Shown one piece after another: positions 20,214 through 31,760 of a DNA stretch of 64,000 nt (within the stretch, counting starts at the first letter, position 1; the number at the start of each line of letters is the position of its first letter). A program made the translations under genes and the position numbers. The stretch covers positions 423,795,479 through 423,859,478 of the forward strand of contig CM068369.1 in assembly GCA_034769895.1 (NCBI GenBank), read 5' to 3'. The DNA is from Magicicada septendecula (lineage: Eukaryota; Arthropoda; Insecta; Hemiptera; Cicadidae). The notes beneath the pieces are model-generated. The model saw only the letters and a list, made by a program, of their open reading frames with translations. It did no database searches and was not told the DNA's origin.

Positions 20214-22338
20214 ATGCAGCATCGTGTGACTTCAAAGAAAAGGGCGGCAGAGGCCGAAAAGGAAATTAACATGGAGGATAAGGAGGCAACACCCGTGGAA
20301 GATGTAGAATTGTTATTACCCCCACAGGAACCGAAACAACTCGCACTAACAGATATACAACCTGAAGTACCAACACCAACAGGGGATGTTAAGTTCCAGG
20401 AAACCCTAATGAGAATGATAATGGAAATGAGAGAGGACAACAAATCAATGAGTAAGGAAAGGAAGGAAGACAAACAGTCCTTGAAGGAAGATTTAAGTGA
20501 AATGAATAAGAACATAGAATCCAAGATGGAAGATTTGAAGGAGGACAACCAATCCACGAAGGAAGAATTGGGTCGTAAGATTGAAAACACCAATAAGAGA
20601 ATTGAGGAAACCAGTAAGAAGATGGAAGAGAAAATGGAAGAAAACGGGAAGAAAATGGAAGAAAACAGTAAGAAGATGGAAGAGAAAATGAAAGAAAACA
20701 GTAAGAAGATGGAAGAAAACTGTAAGAAAATGGAAGAGAGGTTGGAAGAATTGAGAGAGGATAACCAACTACTGAGAGAAGAATTAAGAGAAGTCAAACA
20801 GGAAAACATGAACAAGGTAGACGAGAGAATAGAGTTGGCGAAGGAAGAGTTGAACAGGAAGATCAACGACAATAAGAATTCTATAAATAAAAAATTGGAA
20901 GAAGAAACCATCATAATAAACCAACAAATCAGGGAAGTTGACGAAAGATGTCGCCAAACTGAGTATGAAGTACAGGAAGTCAGGGAAGCAGTAAATACCA
21001 AAATTGCCAAGGTCGAAGAACACCATAAGAAAAAATTGTAAGAAAACCGAAGGGAAGCACAGGAGGAATTACACAAGGTACATAACCAAGTTACGGAAAG
21101 GTGCGACGGAATGGAAACGGCAATGACGAATATCACCGGACAAGTGCGGCAGAGCCAGGAAGAGATGGAGGTAATCCGAAACCGACCAACTAACTTCACT
21201 CATTTCCCCATAAATGAGAATCGGGAATGGCAAAACTTTCGTCAGTATGAAAGGAAACCCATGGAGTTCTTGGCCCGAATAGAAGAATACATTGCCAAAC
21301 ATAGGGGCAACAGATGGGTCAACAACCGGGAACTATTAGATGATCATTCCGTGAAATGACAGATCATTGGTGGATGGCCAACCGGAGCGAGATCGAGAAT
21401 TACCAGCAGTTCAAGAGCTTGTTCAAGGCAAAATACTGGTCTGAGACTACCCAGAATTTAATACGTGACAATATCTGTCATGGCCGTTACAAACCACAGC
21501 TGGGTAGCTCAATGATTGCATACTTCCTCGGCAAGGTATGTATGGCTAAGCATTTAGAACCAGCCATACCGGAAGAATGCCTCATCAACAAATTATCGTA
21601 TCATTATGATGAAGAGGTAATCCGAGCAAGGAGAGGCAGCCAAATTAAGACAATACAGGCTATGACAGAACTGCTCGAAAATTACGAAAACGAAGAATAT
21701 TACAGACAAAGCCGGAGGAGGAACGATCGGCCGGAACCCAGGAACCAGCAGTACACCAACAATGGTAATAACAACAACAGTAATGGCTACCAAGGAAACC
21801 GTGCACATCCACCAAATAACACCAACAACAACAATATTAATAATCATAATAACAACGTTCAGAGTAACCAAAATAACAATAGAACGAATAACGGTTACCA
21901 GGGTAATAGAAACCAATATTACCTAAACCCAATGTTAATAGTCAGAGAAACCCCAACTATAATAATACGGAACGTTATTATAACAATAATCAAGGGTATC
22001 CACCAAACCATAACAGTGGCAACAATAGGTTTTCCCGACCGAGGGTAAACTTCATACGAGCTGAAGACGGTCGCCAACGAAGATACTACCATCAGCGACG
22101 TAACAGCTACCATGAGTATGAGGATCGGCGGAGGAGCCGAGAACGTGACGATCCAAGGTATAGTCAGACTAGACGGAGTACCAGCCTAGACAATACAGGA
22201 CAGCAAACAAACCGAGAACAACCATTGGATCATCGCACAGAGCGGCAGGGACCCACTCAAGGTCTCCCGACTGATGCATCAATCAGTGCGACCAATACCA
22301 ATAATGAAATCGAGCATTTAAACGGGAGGAGGCAGTAA
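20214..22338 (+). pseudogene. gypsy C Gag with stop and frameshift
   Basis: The N-terminus is basic (KKRAAEAEKE). Then comes a very long coiled coil with tandem KKMEEN-type repeats (20590-20740), the capsid-like region (RKPMEFLARIEEY, DHWWMANRSEIE, FKAKYWSET) and an Arg-rich plus Asn-rich tail instead of a CCHC zinc knuckle. It is broken by a TAA at about 21039 (aligned AAA in D), a frameshift at about 21355 and another in the Asn-rich tail near 21925. The gag frame ends at the TAA 22336-22338 just after a UUUAAAC slip site. Confidence 0.88.
22317..22323 (+). promoter_or_regulatory. -1 ribosomal frameshift slippery site, gypsy C
   Basis: TTTAAAC in register T TTA AAC relative to the gag frame, 12 bases before the gag stop. 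The -1 frame continues without a stop into the protease region. The same heptamer in the same register occurs at 62214-62220. Confidence 0.72.
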
Positions 22339-24940
22339 TAAATCCCCTTGATCCTTTACTGCTCCTATCTCCTGGGTATCTAAACGAGTTGCAAAGAGCA
22401 ACTGATACAAATAGTATAACAGTAATAGGTTGCAACTACTTAAAAACATTCGACACGAGCTATTGGAGGAAAACGACAATAGCCTCAATAGTATAAACAC
22501 CGAAATCATACATATCATTGCGGAAGTAGAAGGAGTCCCCGCAAAATTAATGATCGATACTGGTTCGAATGTGTCTATAATTAGTACGACAGAATTGGAA
22601 AGAATCCAGAGGGAATGTGGAAGAGTATTGCCGACATTGCAGTTAAATAATATTGTTTTCCTAGGTGCCACCGGCCGCCAAAACAAGACGATAAGAAAAC
22701 AGGTTTCGACAAACGTGATTAGCTGTGGTATAGCGATTGACATGGAATTCTTAGTTGCGACCGGGTTGCCTTTTGACATATTAGTGGGGTGCGATGTGCT
22801 CAGATGGAACTCCGCCATAATCGATTTACGCACGAAGAAAATATCACTATTTGAAAACGGACAAACCTGGATGGCTGACTTGGTCAGTAGTGAAACAGTA
22901 ATTCCCAGCGATATCCACCAGCAAATCCATAAAATAAATTATATCAATAATACTCCTATGATTGAGCAAATAATTTATGGTCCCAAAAGATCCAGGAAAT
23001 CAGGGATTTCTGGGGCGGAATTACCAAGGAAAGGTTGCCAATACACCAAGGGAATCAATTAATAAACATCTATGAACGATACCGCTCAGTATTTTCTGAC
23101 GAACCTGGTAAGGTAAAAAACTACCAGAGTACTCTGCAATTTAGAGATACAGTGGATTTTAACCGGAAGTCATACCCCATCGCGCATTCACGAAAGGAAG
23201 CTGTAAGAGCTGAAATAAATAAAATGATTAACCGTGACATTATAGGGAGTAGCCAATCCCCATATACTAGTTCTATCGTGGCTATTCCTAAGAAAAACGG
23301 ACAAGTCCGTCTTTGCCTAGATACGCGAGAAATAAATAAGATGATTGTTAATGACAGGACATCGCCTGGTGAGAAACAAGAGATCTTAAAGCGTTTCCAC
23401 AGTACCAAGTACTTTAGTACCTGGGACACGGTATGCGGCTACTGGCAGGTGGAATTGCACCCACAGAGTCGTCAGTATCTGGCATTCATATTCGAAGGGC
23501 GTAATTACCAGTTTAAGAGACTGCCTTTCGGACTTGTGAATTCGGTCGCCGTCTTTGTGAACTGCATGGACCAGATACTTGGCCAGGAAGCACTACAATT
23601 CACCACCGTGTATGTGGATGATTTGCTTGTTACCTCAGAAACATGGGAGGAACACTGCTACCGTGTGGAACATGTACTGGAAAAATTGGCTGCGGATAAC
23701 ATCACGCTCAAACTGGAAAAATCTCAATTCATTGCCAAGGAAATTCAGTTCTTGGGTTTTAACTTAAATGACCAACGAATCTCACCATCGGCTGAAAAGG
23801 TAGAAGCGATCCAGAAATTTCCGGCACCAAAGAATAGAAGGCAATTACAGTCATTCCTGGGACTTTGTAATTATTACCGCAAATTCCAGGAAAAGTATTC
23901 TGAATTGACCGCCAGATTTCACCACAACTGTCATCTAAAAATAAATGGATCTGGGGTAAAGAGCAGAACGAGACCTTACTAATTAAGGACAATTTTTTGG
24001 AACCCATAAGACTTCTCCACCCAGATTTTAAAAAACCTTTCTTCCTAAATTGCGATGCCAGTGACATTAGCCTTGGAACGACGCTATATCAAGAAGATGA
24101 GGAGGGCGAACATCTAGTGATTTGCTTCGTAAGTAGAGCTTTAAACCAGTGCGAAAAGAACTACCACGTCACTGAGAAGGAACTGTTAAGTGTAGTGTTC
24201 GCATGTGGCAAATTCCGCACCTACATCTTAGGTTACCCCGTTACCGTTCAGACAGACCATAAATCCTTATCGTTCCTGAGGAGGTACAAATTGAGTCACG
24301 GAAGGCTGACAAGGTGGATACTCGTCCTTCAAGAATACAATCTTAAGTGGGAGTACATCCCAGGAAAGAAGAATGTCGTTGCAGATGTATTATCACGTAC
24401 TGACGTAGAAAAACAAACATTCGAGGGAGAGAAAGAAAGCGTACTCAAAATATATCACATTCTTAGCACCAGAGCCGATCTAGCCACATTATTAACAAAC
24501 CTGAGCACCCACCAACAAGCAGACCCGAAAGTAAGGAATATTAAGACTCGATTAGAAGCAGGAGACGAGACTATCGCTCAATATTATCAGCTAAATAACG
24601 ATGTACTATTCGTTAAACCATCTTTAAGGCAGGAGACATGGAAGGTAATCATTCCAACCCATATTGAAAAGGAGATAATAATTAATTATCATATACGATA
24701 TGGGCATATGGGTGCCTTAAAGGTGATAAAGGCTCTGGAGGAGAGCTGTCACATGAAAAACGTCAACCAGAAGGTCCGGATGTATATCAGAGGTTGCCAC
24801 ATTTGCCAACTAGTTAAATCCAATAATGAGAAAAAGGAAGGCCAAATGATTCCTATAACATCACAGGCAAAATTGGAGAAGGTATTCTTGGACATCTGCG
24901 GACCATTTCCCCGTAGCGGCGGTCGTCACAGATATAAGTA
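22339..24940 (+). pseudogene. gypsy C Pol: protease, RT, RNase H, truncated integrase
   Basis: Protease with LMIDTGSNVSIIS (about 22545), then RT from PYTSSIVAIPKKNG through YVDDLLV (about 23610). RNase H has NCDASD, TEKELLSVVFA and QTDHKSL. The integrase zinc finger has HIRYGHMG and CHICQLVK. The frame shifts near 22425, 23035-23060 and 23930. The core integrase stops after FLDICGPFPRSGG because a Tigger transposon is inserted at TA (24939-24940). The rest of pol and the 3' LTR were not found on the far side, so they were deleted or lie outside. Confidence 0.9.
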
Positions 24941-27000
24941 CAGTAGAAGCCCGATATAACGCGGTTGTCAGGTGACATACTTTCCCCCGCGTTATAGGCG
25001 TAACCGCGGTATATCGGAAGGTGACCTGTGCAGTGACAAATGATGGGGAGGGAGGACCGGGAAAAAGGCTACAGCATAATGCACTACTATATACTGTATG
25101 TAAATTACGTCACCAAATGTAGAAATAAAAAATAAGAAAACTGTATTTTAATCCAATATTTTAATCTATTTTAATCCAATGGAATATAAAATACACTATT
25201 TATACATTGCTCACTCGACCTACTGTAAACCTAATTGTTGGTCTTAAAAAAGTCCGTAATTGTTGTTTGACGGGATAATGGACAGCGTTTCTTTTCCACG
25301 TATTGTTTTATAAACGCGAGGTGCAGCAGATGAACATTATTAGATTCACTTTGCCTCTCCATCCACGAAATTACTTTGTTTATGTGTATTATCACTTCAC
25401 TAACATTTGGAATAACTTCTTTCACTTCCACCCCATTTTCATTTCCATCATCGTCATCGTCTTCTTTTTCTTCGCAATTTGCATTTCGGACTGCATCGAT
25501 GATATCTTTAACTCCTATACATTCTGTAACAGGCTCACCGTTGTCAACTTCTGCCCAGTCATTCAAGTCAGCTAGAGTGAAGTTGCAATGCAGAGCACTA
25601 CTCGCAGACTGTACATCACTATTAGTGAATCCGGCAACAGAGCAATTTCCATCGGCGATGTTTTGTTCAAAGGAACATTTCTTCCAGCAATTCTGAATCG
25701 TAGCCGTACTAATACTTTCCCATGCAAGACCTATTGAATACGCAACTGTTTTCAGGTTTATTGACTTAAGGTAAATTTCCATTTCCTCATCAGAATTCAC
25801 TATAGCACTCAGAAGTTCACGGCGGTAATGCGCTTTAAATGCTTTTATGATGCCTTGATCTAATGGCTGGATCAGTGCTGTAGTATTTTTCGGCAAGAAC
25901 ATGACTCCGATTTTCCCATCTCTTGACTGTAGCATATCAGCAGGTGGATGTGCTGGACAGTGGTCAAGGGTTAGTACAGCTTTTTCTTCGAGGTTGAGTG
26001 ACCGCAGGTGGCTTCTCACAGATGGAACAAATTCTTCATGGAACCATTTACCGAAAATATCACTTGTCATCCAAGCATTTTTTGTATTACGATATGTGAT
26101 GAGTAATGACGTCATGTTAACATGTTGAAAGCATCTAGGATTTCGGCTTTTCCCTATACAGAGAGGTTTAACTTTGTGGCTGCCTGATTTATTTGTGGCA
26201 AACAGGAGGGTAACTCTATCCTTATTTATTTTTAATTCAGATTTACTTATTGAATTATTCACATCCAGAGTTCTGGTAGGAAGCATTCGAAAATACAGAG
26301 CAGTTTCATCACAGTTATACACTTGATGGTCATTTAAATCATTATCGATCATTACTTTGTTTAATGCCTGAGAAAAAAGTGCTGCAGCTTCACTGTCACA
26401 TGATCGTGCTTCCCCTTCAATGCTTATCTGGCTTATACCATGACGAGATTTCCATCGTGAAAACCACCCATCAGATGCATTAAAGTCACTGTTGCCATGT
26501 AAATCACTATGGAATTTCACAGCTTGAGCTCTAATAACTGGTCCTGACAGTGGCACACCTTCACTTCGTTTTATTAAAAACCACCTGTACAGACACTCAC
26601 CTAGTTCACTATCCTTACCTACTTTAGTCTTTTTTCTTTGCAACCCCACTTCACTTTCAACTGTGTTCACAAAACTTTTAAGTTTATCTTCTTCCTTCAT
26701 CCACCCTCTAATTGTTCCTTCTGGGATGCCACACTCACGTGATAAACTTGCCTTTGACTCTCCGTTCTTCACAAGATCAATTATTTTGAGTTCATCACTC
26801 ACAGAATATGCTTTTCTTTTCTGCGACATCACAAAACTCTACACTGTGCGAATTTATGACAAAGACTATACACTTTGATAAGATAATATCAGAGTATGAT
26901 CTTATACTGTAATATAAGAGTATGAGGGAGAGAAGGGATTTAGTTGGCTGCTTGCCTTGGCATGAATTCTTAGAAACGTAGAGACTGTAAATACGGGGCA
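24941..27000 (-). mobile_element. Tigger/pogo DNA transposon 1, inserted in gypsy C pol
   Basis: The left terminus CAGTAGAAGCCCGATATAACG follows the TA target at 24939-24940. Subterminal inverted motifs (CCGCGTTATA, CCGCGGTATATCGG) lie within 80 bases. The matching right terminus was not found before the PLE begins near 27020, so the transposase 5' end side is truncated or rearranged. The right boundary is approximate. Confidence 0.8.
25231..26832 (-). CDS. Tigger/pogo-family transposase, intact 533 aa
   Basis: It would cut and paste its own element at TA sites. An N-terminal psq-type helix-turn-helix (KRKAYSVSDELKIIDLVKNG) is followed by a CENP-B-like DNA-binding domain (LYRWFLIKRSEGVPLSGPVI, SDGWFSRWKSRHG). 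The DDE/D nuclease has its Asp residues in YNCDETALYF, LTLDHCPAHP and QPLDQGIIKAF. An acidic low-complexity stretch (EEKEDDDDDG) precedes a C-terminal QTTITDFFK that fits a PCNA-interaction (PIP) box, as known for pogo. No stop or frameshift is present and the length fits the family. One terminal inverted repeat was not found, so the copy may be immobile but could act in trans. Confidence 0.93.
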   Translation of the reverse strand: MMSQKRKAYSVSDELKIIDLVKNGESKASLSRECGIPEGTIRGWMKEEDKLKSFVNTVESEVGLQRKKTKVGKDSELGECLYRWFLIKRSEGVPLSGPVIRAQAVKFHSDLHGNSDFNASDGWFSRWKSRHGISQISIEGEARSCDSEAAALFSQALNKVMIDNDLNDHQVYNCDETALYFRMLPTRTLDVNNSISKSELKINKDRVTLLFATNKSGSHKVKPLCIGKSRNPRCFQHVNMTSLLITYRNTKNAWMTSDIFGKWFHEEFVPSVRSHLRSLNLEEKAVLTLDHCPAHPPADMLQSRDGKIGVMFLPKNTTALIQPLDQGIIKAFKAHYRRELLSAIVNSDEEMEIYLKSINLKTVAYSIGLAWESISTATIQNCWKKCSFEQNIADGNCSVAGFTNSDVQSASSALHCNFTLADLNDWAEVDNGEPVTECIGVKDIIDAVRNANCEEKEDDDDDGNENGVEVKEVIPNVSEVIIHINKVISWMERQSESNNVHLLHLAFIKQYVEKKRCPLSRQTTITDFFKTNN

Positions 27001-27019
27001 ATTGTTTATGTCTACAGGT

Positions 27020-28765
27020 ACACTTGAACTGTAGTAAAATCATGGAAAATGTTATAAAAGAAAATTTAGTTAAAATTAATATAAGGGAAAAGAAACATAC
27101 CAAACTTATATCACACAATACAAGTGCTCCACAACTTAATGGTTTACCTAAAATTCATAAAATAGATATACCAATAAGACCATTAATAAATTTCAAGACT
27201 GCACCGGCATATATAATAGCAAAAACAATAGATAAAATACTCAGAGAGAAAATAATATTGGAAAATAGGTACAATGTAAAAAATGGATATACAGTTATAG
27301 AAAACCTAAAGAAAATACATACTACAGATGGAACAAAATTAATATCATTTGATATATCGAAATGTATAATAATATACCAATAAATGAAACACTGGAAATC
27401 ATAAAGAAAAAATTAAAAAACAATAATGAAAACAACAGCTTCATAAATAACTTAATTATTATAATAAGAAACATATGTAACCAGAATTATTTTACTTTTA
27501 ATAGCAAATATTATACACAGACCAAAGGATTGGCAATGGGTTCACCCATATCATCAATTATGTCAGCAATTTATATACAGGATTTGGAAAACAAAATTAT
27601 TTTAGGTATCATAAATATGCATAATGTGTTATTATGGAACAGATATGTGGATGATATATTGGTCATATATAATCCTAGCATAAAAAATGAACATTTAATA
27701 ATACTAAATAAATTAAATACATACAATGATAATGTGAAGTTAACATTTGAAGAAGAAGTTAATAGAAAAATCAATTTTTTGGACATTGATATTCAAATTG
27801 GAAATGATAACGAAATAATTACTAATGTATATAGAAAGGAAACAAATAATAATACAACAATACACAAGAATTCATCACATCCTTGGATACACAAGATAAA
27901 TACATATAATAATATGATTAATAGAGCATACAAATACATAAATAACGAAAAGAAATTATATCAAGAACTGAACATCATAAAAGAAATAGCAATAGAAAAT
28001 GGATATGACAGTAAATTTATAAACAAATTAAATAAAAAGTACAAGGAAAAAACAATATTAAACAACAGAACAACATTAAGCAGTATAAATACAGGCAGAA
28101 AAGTAGAAAATATAACATACCTAACTTACAAATACACATATCGAGATCTCCAATACATTATAAAGAATACAAAATTGGATAAACATAAATATAAATATGC
28201 ATACAAACCAAATAAAAGTATATACAACATAATAATAAATAGAAAAGACTATGATATATACAAATTAAGTGGAATATACAAAATAAAGTGTAATGATTGT
28301 GACTACATATACATCGGTAGAACATATAGAAATTTCAAACAGAGATTTATGGAACATAACAGAGCCTTTAATAATAATAAAATGGGAATCTCTAATATAG
28401 CAGACCACCTTATTGATATGAATCATAGTATAACAGATATAAACAACAATATGGAAATAATAGAAGTAAATAATAATAAAAATGGCATTATAGTTAGCAA
28501 AATTATATATATACATACATAAAAAATATAACAAATTGATGAATCAACAGACTATATTCGAAAATGATCAACTATTTCAATATATGACTTGCTTGGTTTC
28601 ACCAAATAATGATGGCAGTGGAACATTCAATATGAAGTGAAGTGAAATATAATGAACACAAATGACAACATTTTATAGTGTAAACTGATGATGAAATTAT
28701 AATAATTTCGAAAAGGCCTTATTTATAAAAATAAAAAAATTTACTGATTTTGGTGGATGTTTATA
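27020..28765 (+). pseudogene. Penelope-like element 3: nearly complete RT plus GIY-YIG endonuclease
   Basis: The first frame (27024-27383) holds the RT N-terminal part: APQLNGLPKIHK and RPLINFKTAPAY. A frameshift at about 27362 leads to MYNNIPINETLEI, GLAMGSPISS and the catalytic RYVDDILVIY motif, then FLDIDIQI, YRKE, and a GIY-YIG nuclease GIYKIKCNDCDYIYIGRT with CxxC. A late frameshift near 28505 separates the C-terminal piece (LMNQQTIFEND). The 5' end is truncated. A hammerhead-like core follows and the element ends near 28765 with ACTGATTTTGGTGGATG. It is the most complete PLE in the window and belongs to a subfamily close to PLE 1. Confidence 0.88.
28679..28727 (+). ncRNA. Hammerhead ribozyme at the 3' end of PLE 3
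   Basis: Stem I TGTAAA pairs with TTTATA (one G-U). Core CTGATGA (28685-28691), an extra T, stem II GAAATTA-TAA-TAATTTC (7 pairs) and core GAAA (28710-28713) follow. Then AGGCCT with flanking A/T gives a self-complementary stem III. T28720 and A28721 fit U16.1 and H17. All core bases are present. The short palindromic stem III implies dimeric action, as in the PLE 2 copies. Confidence 0.75.
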
Positions 28766-28775
28766 ATAAAATCAT

Positions 28776-28820
<45 letters not shown>

Positions 28821-28851
28821 TTCACAATTGAACTTACTTTCATTTATCTTT

Positions 28852-28892
28852 CCCAAACGTTTCGAGGTGATGTTCCTCTTCCTCAGTGGGAT
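28852..28892 (-). ncRNA. Hammerhead ribozyme, left arm of 400-bp foldback
   Basis: Minus strand: stem I TCCCA, core CTGAGGA, extra A, stem II GAGG-AACATCA-CCTC, core GAAA, CG, then T and T (16.1, H17), stem I partner TGGGA. The ACGT around stem III is self-complementary. All invariant bases are intact. Confidence 0.75.
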
Positions 28893-29131
28893 TAAATACT
28901 GAATGTCATTTTAACAGTATAACGGTTATGGACTGGTGTGTGTGGTGGGGTTTGATGGTGGGAGGGAATTGGCGCTGAGGTTCAAATTGTGTGTTTGGAT
29001 CAATGTATCGAATAGCGTATTGATCCAAACATACAATTTGAACCTCAGCGCCAATTCCCTCCCACCATCAACCCCCACCACACACACCAGTCCATAACCG
29101 TTATACTGTTAAAATGACATTCAGTATATAA

Positions 29132-29172
29132 TCCCACTGAGGAAGAGGAACATCACCTCAAAACGTTTGGGA
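29132..29172 (+). ncRNA. Hammerhead copy with G12 mutated, right arm of 400-bp foldback
   Basis: Same as the left-arm copy, but the core reads AAAA instead of GAAA. G12 acts as general base in hammerheads, so this copy is predicted to be inactive. Stem I (TCCCA/TGGGA) and stem II are kept. Confidence 0.72.
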
Positions 29173-29359
29173 AAGATAAATGAAAGTAAGTTAAATTGTG
29201 AAAGTTTATATATATATATATATATAATAATATTTATAAAGTGAACGAAGAGGATGAATCAACAAGATAATTGTAAATAATCAATAAATAAACAAGGTAA
29301 GTAAAAGTGATAATACTTACGATATCACAAGTAATAATGGTGACATAATTGAAAACGTA

Positions 29360-29933
29360 GTGATAGAGAGTGGTACATTGAATAATGATAGTGGAGGTAA
29401 TAATGATGATACTTTTACAAACAATGCAGACAGTTTAAGTGCAAATGAGATCATAGAGAACAAGGTAAGTGATGGTGTTAATACAAGTGATAATTATAAT
29501 GGTGAGATAATAACGAATAATAATCAGGTAATGGATGAAAGGTAAATGATGTTAATACAAGTGATAATAGTCATGACAGTGAGATAATGTTGAATAAGAA
29601 TAATAAGGATGTAGTTGAAAATAGGGTATCAAAAAGTGATACAGTGAATAATAGTAGTGATGGGGTAATAATAAGTGTTAATGAGGTTGAGAGAGAGTAC
29701 GAGGAGAGTTTAAGTGAATATGGGGGGCAGAGGGCAAATTTTCCCTGTGGTGTAGGTGAAGTAAAGGCTTCACGAGTGTTTAATGAGGATGTAAGTTCCT
29801 CTGGGGGAGACATATGGTCTTCAAATGGTCCCTTAAGTTGTTGTAATGTACCTGGTAAAGCCAGATGGTATATTAATGATGTTGTATTGCCCTCTGCGTG
29901 GAGTGACAGAAATAAATGGGATGGGATAGGTAT

Positions 29934-30030
<97 letters not shown>

Positions 30031-30355
30031 TTTAAGATTAATAGAGGTTATGAAGAATTAGTCAAGAGGTTAACTATTGAGAGAGTTAATTATATGAAAG
30101 ACTTACCTTATGACGTAATTAGTACAGCAGTAGCAATTGATGATAATAAACACTTACCGGGGGATAAAAATTGGTGTACTATTAGCAGATGATGACTATG
30201 ATGATGAAATGATAACGTACTTAATTATGACAAAAAATACTAAGGGACAATTGACCATACCTAATTTAGACAAGTTTTATGATATAGTAATGTGGAGTAA
30301 CCCTGTAGAGTATTACTATGGTATACTCGATAGTGGATCGAACAAATTTAAATAG
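29360..30355 (+). pseudogene. Diverged orphan-element ORF with in-frame (GA)n expansion
   Basis: Pieces at 29360-29545, 29587-30192 and 30137-30355 match the orphan protein: NKNNKDVVENRVSKSDTVNN, GGQRANFP, ASRVFNEDVSSS, PGKARWY, then FKINRGYEELV. It is split by a stop at 29543-29545 and frame changes near 30180. The Cys pattern is only partly kept (CICMED.. has become GGDIW; IFC has become SCC). Confidence 0.78.
29937..30028. repeat. (GA)46 microsatellite inside coding sequence
   Basis: 92 bases of pure GA encode an Arg-Glu run. The paralogous place in the 383-aa ORF has only EREREI, so the repeat grew from a short coding seed. Confidence 0.97.
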
Positions 30356-31760
30356 TTATTATACTGATAGTAACAAAATAAGTTTAATTAAAAATGATTC
30401 GTGTATATTAAGATTAAACTGATTTTTGATGATGGAGGTTAGATATATAGGGTTGATGAACATTTAATTATGTGAATGTAATGGTTTTTGAAATTAGCTG
30501 AATAATGAAATGAGTTTTGGGTAAACAATGACACTTAACATGACGTAGATTGTTTATAAATTTGTATTGGTATTAGATATATTGTGTATGAGGTTATGTT
30601 GTTATTATGAGAGGGTATCTGCAGATACATTGTTGTGTGTGTACATTGTATTTTATGTAACCAATGTTTATAGTTGTGATTGATTTTACAACAATAATAA
30701 TATTTTGTTTGATTGAATAATGGACAGTAGGTAATTAAATTTGATGATGGGATTGAATGAATTTAAAATGTTTTAAATAATGTAATTAAATTAATTTGAA
30801 ATGGTTTAATTAATGGAAAATGTGGATCTTGGTAATAAATTTGAAAAATGTTTTTGATTTGAATTGTATAACGAATGGTAAATGATTAAAGTAATCACTA
30901 GAGATTCAGAGTGGAAGTTATAGTATAACAAGTGGAATATTTAATAGAGAATGAATATTAAAGTTGTAATGTTTGTAATTTGTATTCAAATTCAAAGGTG
31001 AAATGTTTGTTTTAATGTAATATTGGTAATGTTTATTTTGAGCTGAAGTGGTAAAATATAACCTATACAATGTGATTAATAATGGAGTAATGGAGTACAT
31101 GTTTTATGTCTATGTATTGAGTTGTAGTGAATAATTTTATACTTTGTATTAATCATGTTGTGTATTGTATAAAGATAGCAGTAGTAATCTGCATTAATAA
31201 TGAGGAAATTCAGATATAAAATGGAAATGTGAGATGGAATTGTTGTTCAATTGAACTCATCATTGTAAAGGTACAATTATTTTTTTTTTTTGGAGTTGAA
31301 TTTTGACTTTCACGAGTATGTTGATGTCAGGTGTGTTACATAAAATGTATTATGTTATATTAAGGATATATATTGTAGACAAATAATGTATTTGTGTATT
31401 AAAAGATAAGATAAAAAATCAGTACTTCGAAAAAGGCAAACCAGTACGGCTAAGAGGAAACCAAATCAGTTAAGGATATGGAATAGTGAAATGCCATTTA
31501 TTCATGTTTTAATTGATTGTTGCAGAGTCTGGTGATGCTGTGGTGGCGGCCCTGTGCTGGCCAGCGTGTCAGGGCAGGGGGGCTAGTGCCTGTCTGGCTT
31601 TATGGTGTTGGGATCCTAATGAAGGAAGTCCAGTAAAGTCATGCAGGTGCAGCCACAGCCACCGGATTAGGGGGGTGAGTAACCCATGATTTGAATAAGG
31701 AAGTAAAGGAGGGTCATGGCGCCATATCCGAGCTGATCCTCTTAGGTTTTGTCAATCAGA

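Larger units (their letters stand above)
28811..29212. mobile_element. 400-bp foldback with a hammerhead core in each arm
   Basis: Arms 28811-29004 and 29019-29212 are near-perfect inverted repeats around a 14-base centre, each bounded outside by (AT)n (28778-28816 and 29208-29226). There is no ORF. Each arm carries a hammerhead-like sequence oriented outward. The geometry matches the PLE 2 palindrome, so it is probably a 3'-end fragment of a third PLE family inserted head to head. Confidence 0.85.
29300..31760 (+). mobile_element. Second, partial copy of the orphan LTR element (interior only)
   Basis: The coding part (29360-30350) aligns with 14270-14960 and the 3' noncoding part (31438-31760) with 16786-17090. 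No LTR was found on either side: the left side meets the foldback and the right side ends before the LTR position. The two copies are substantially diverged. Confidence 0.82.

Noticed and set aside
20189-21199. 336-codon minus-strand frame opposite gypsy C gag
   Set aside because: Shadow of the low-complexity coiled-coil repeat; Ser/Phe/Leu-rich with no start context or homology.
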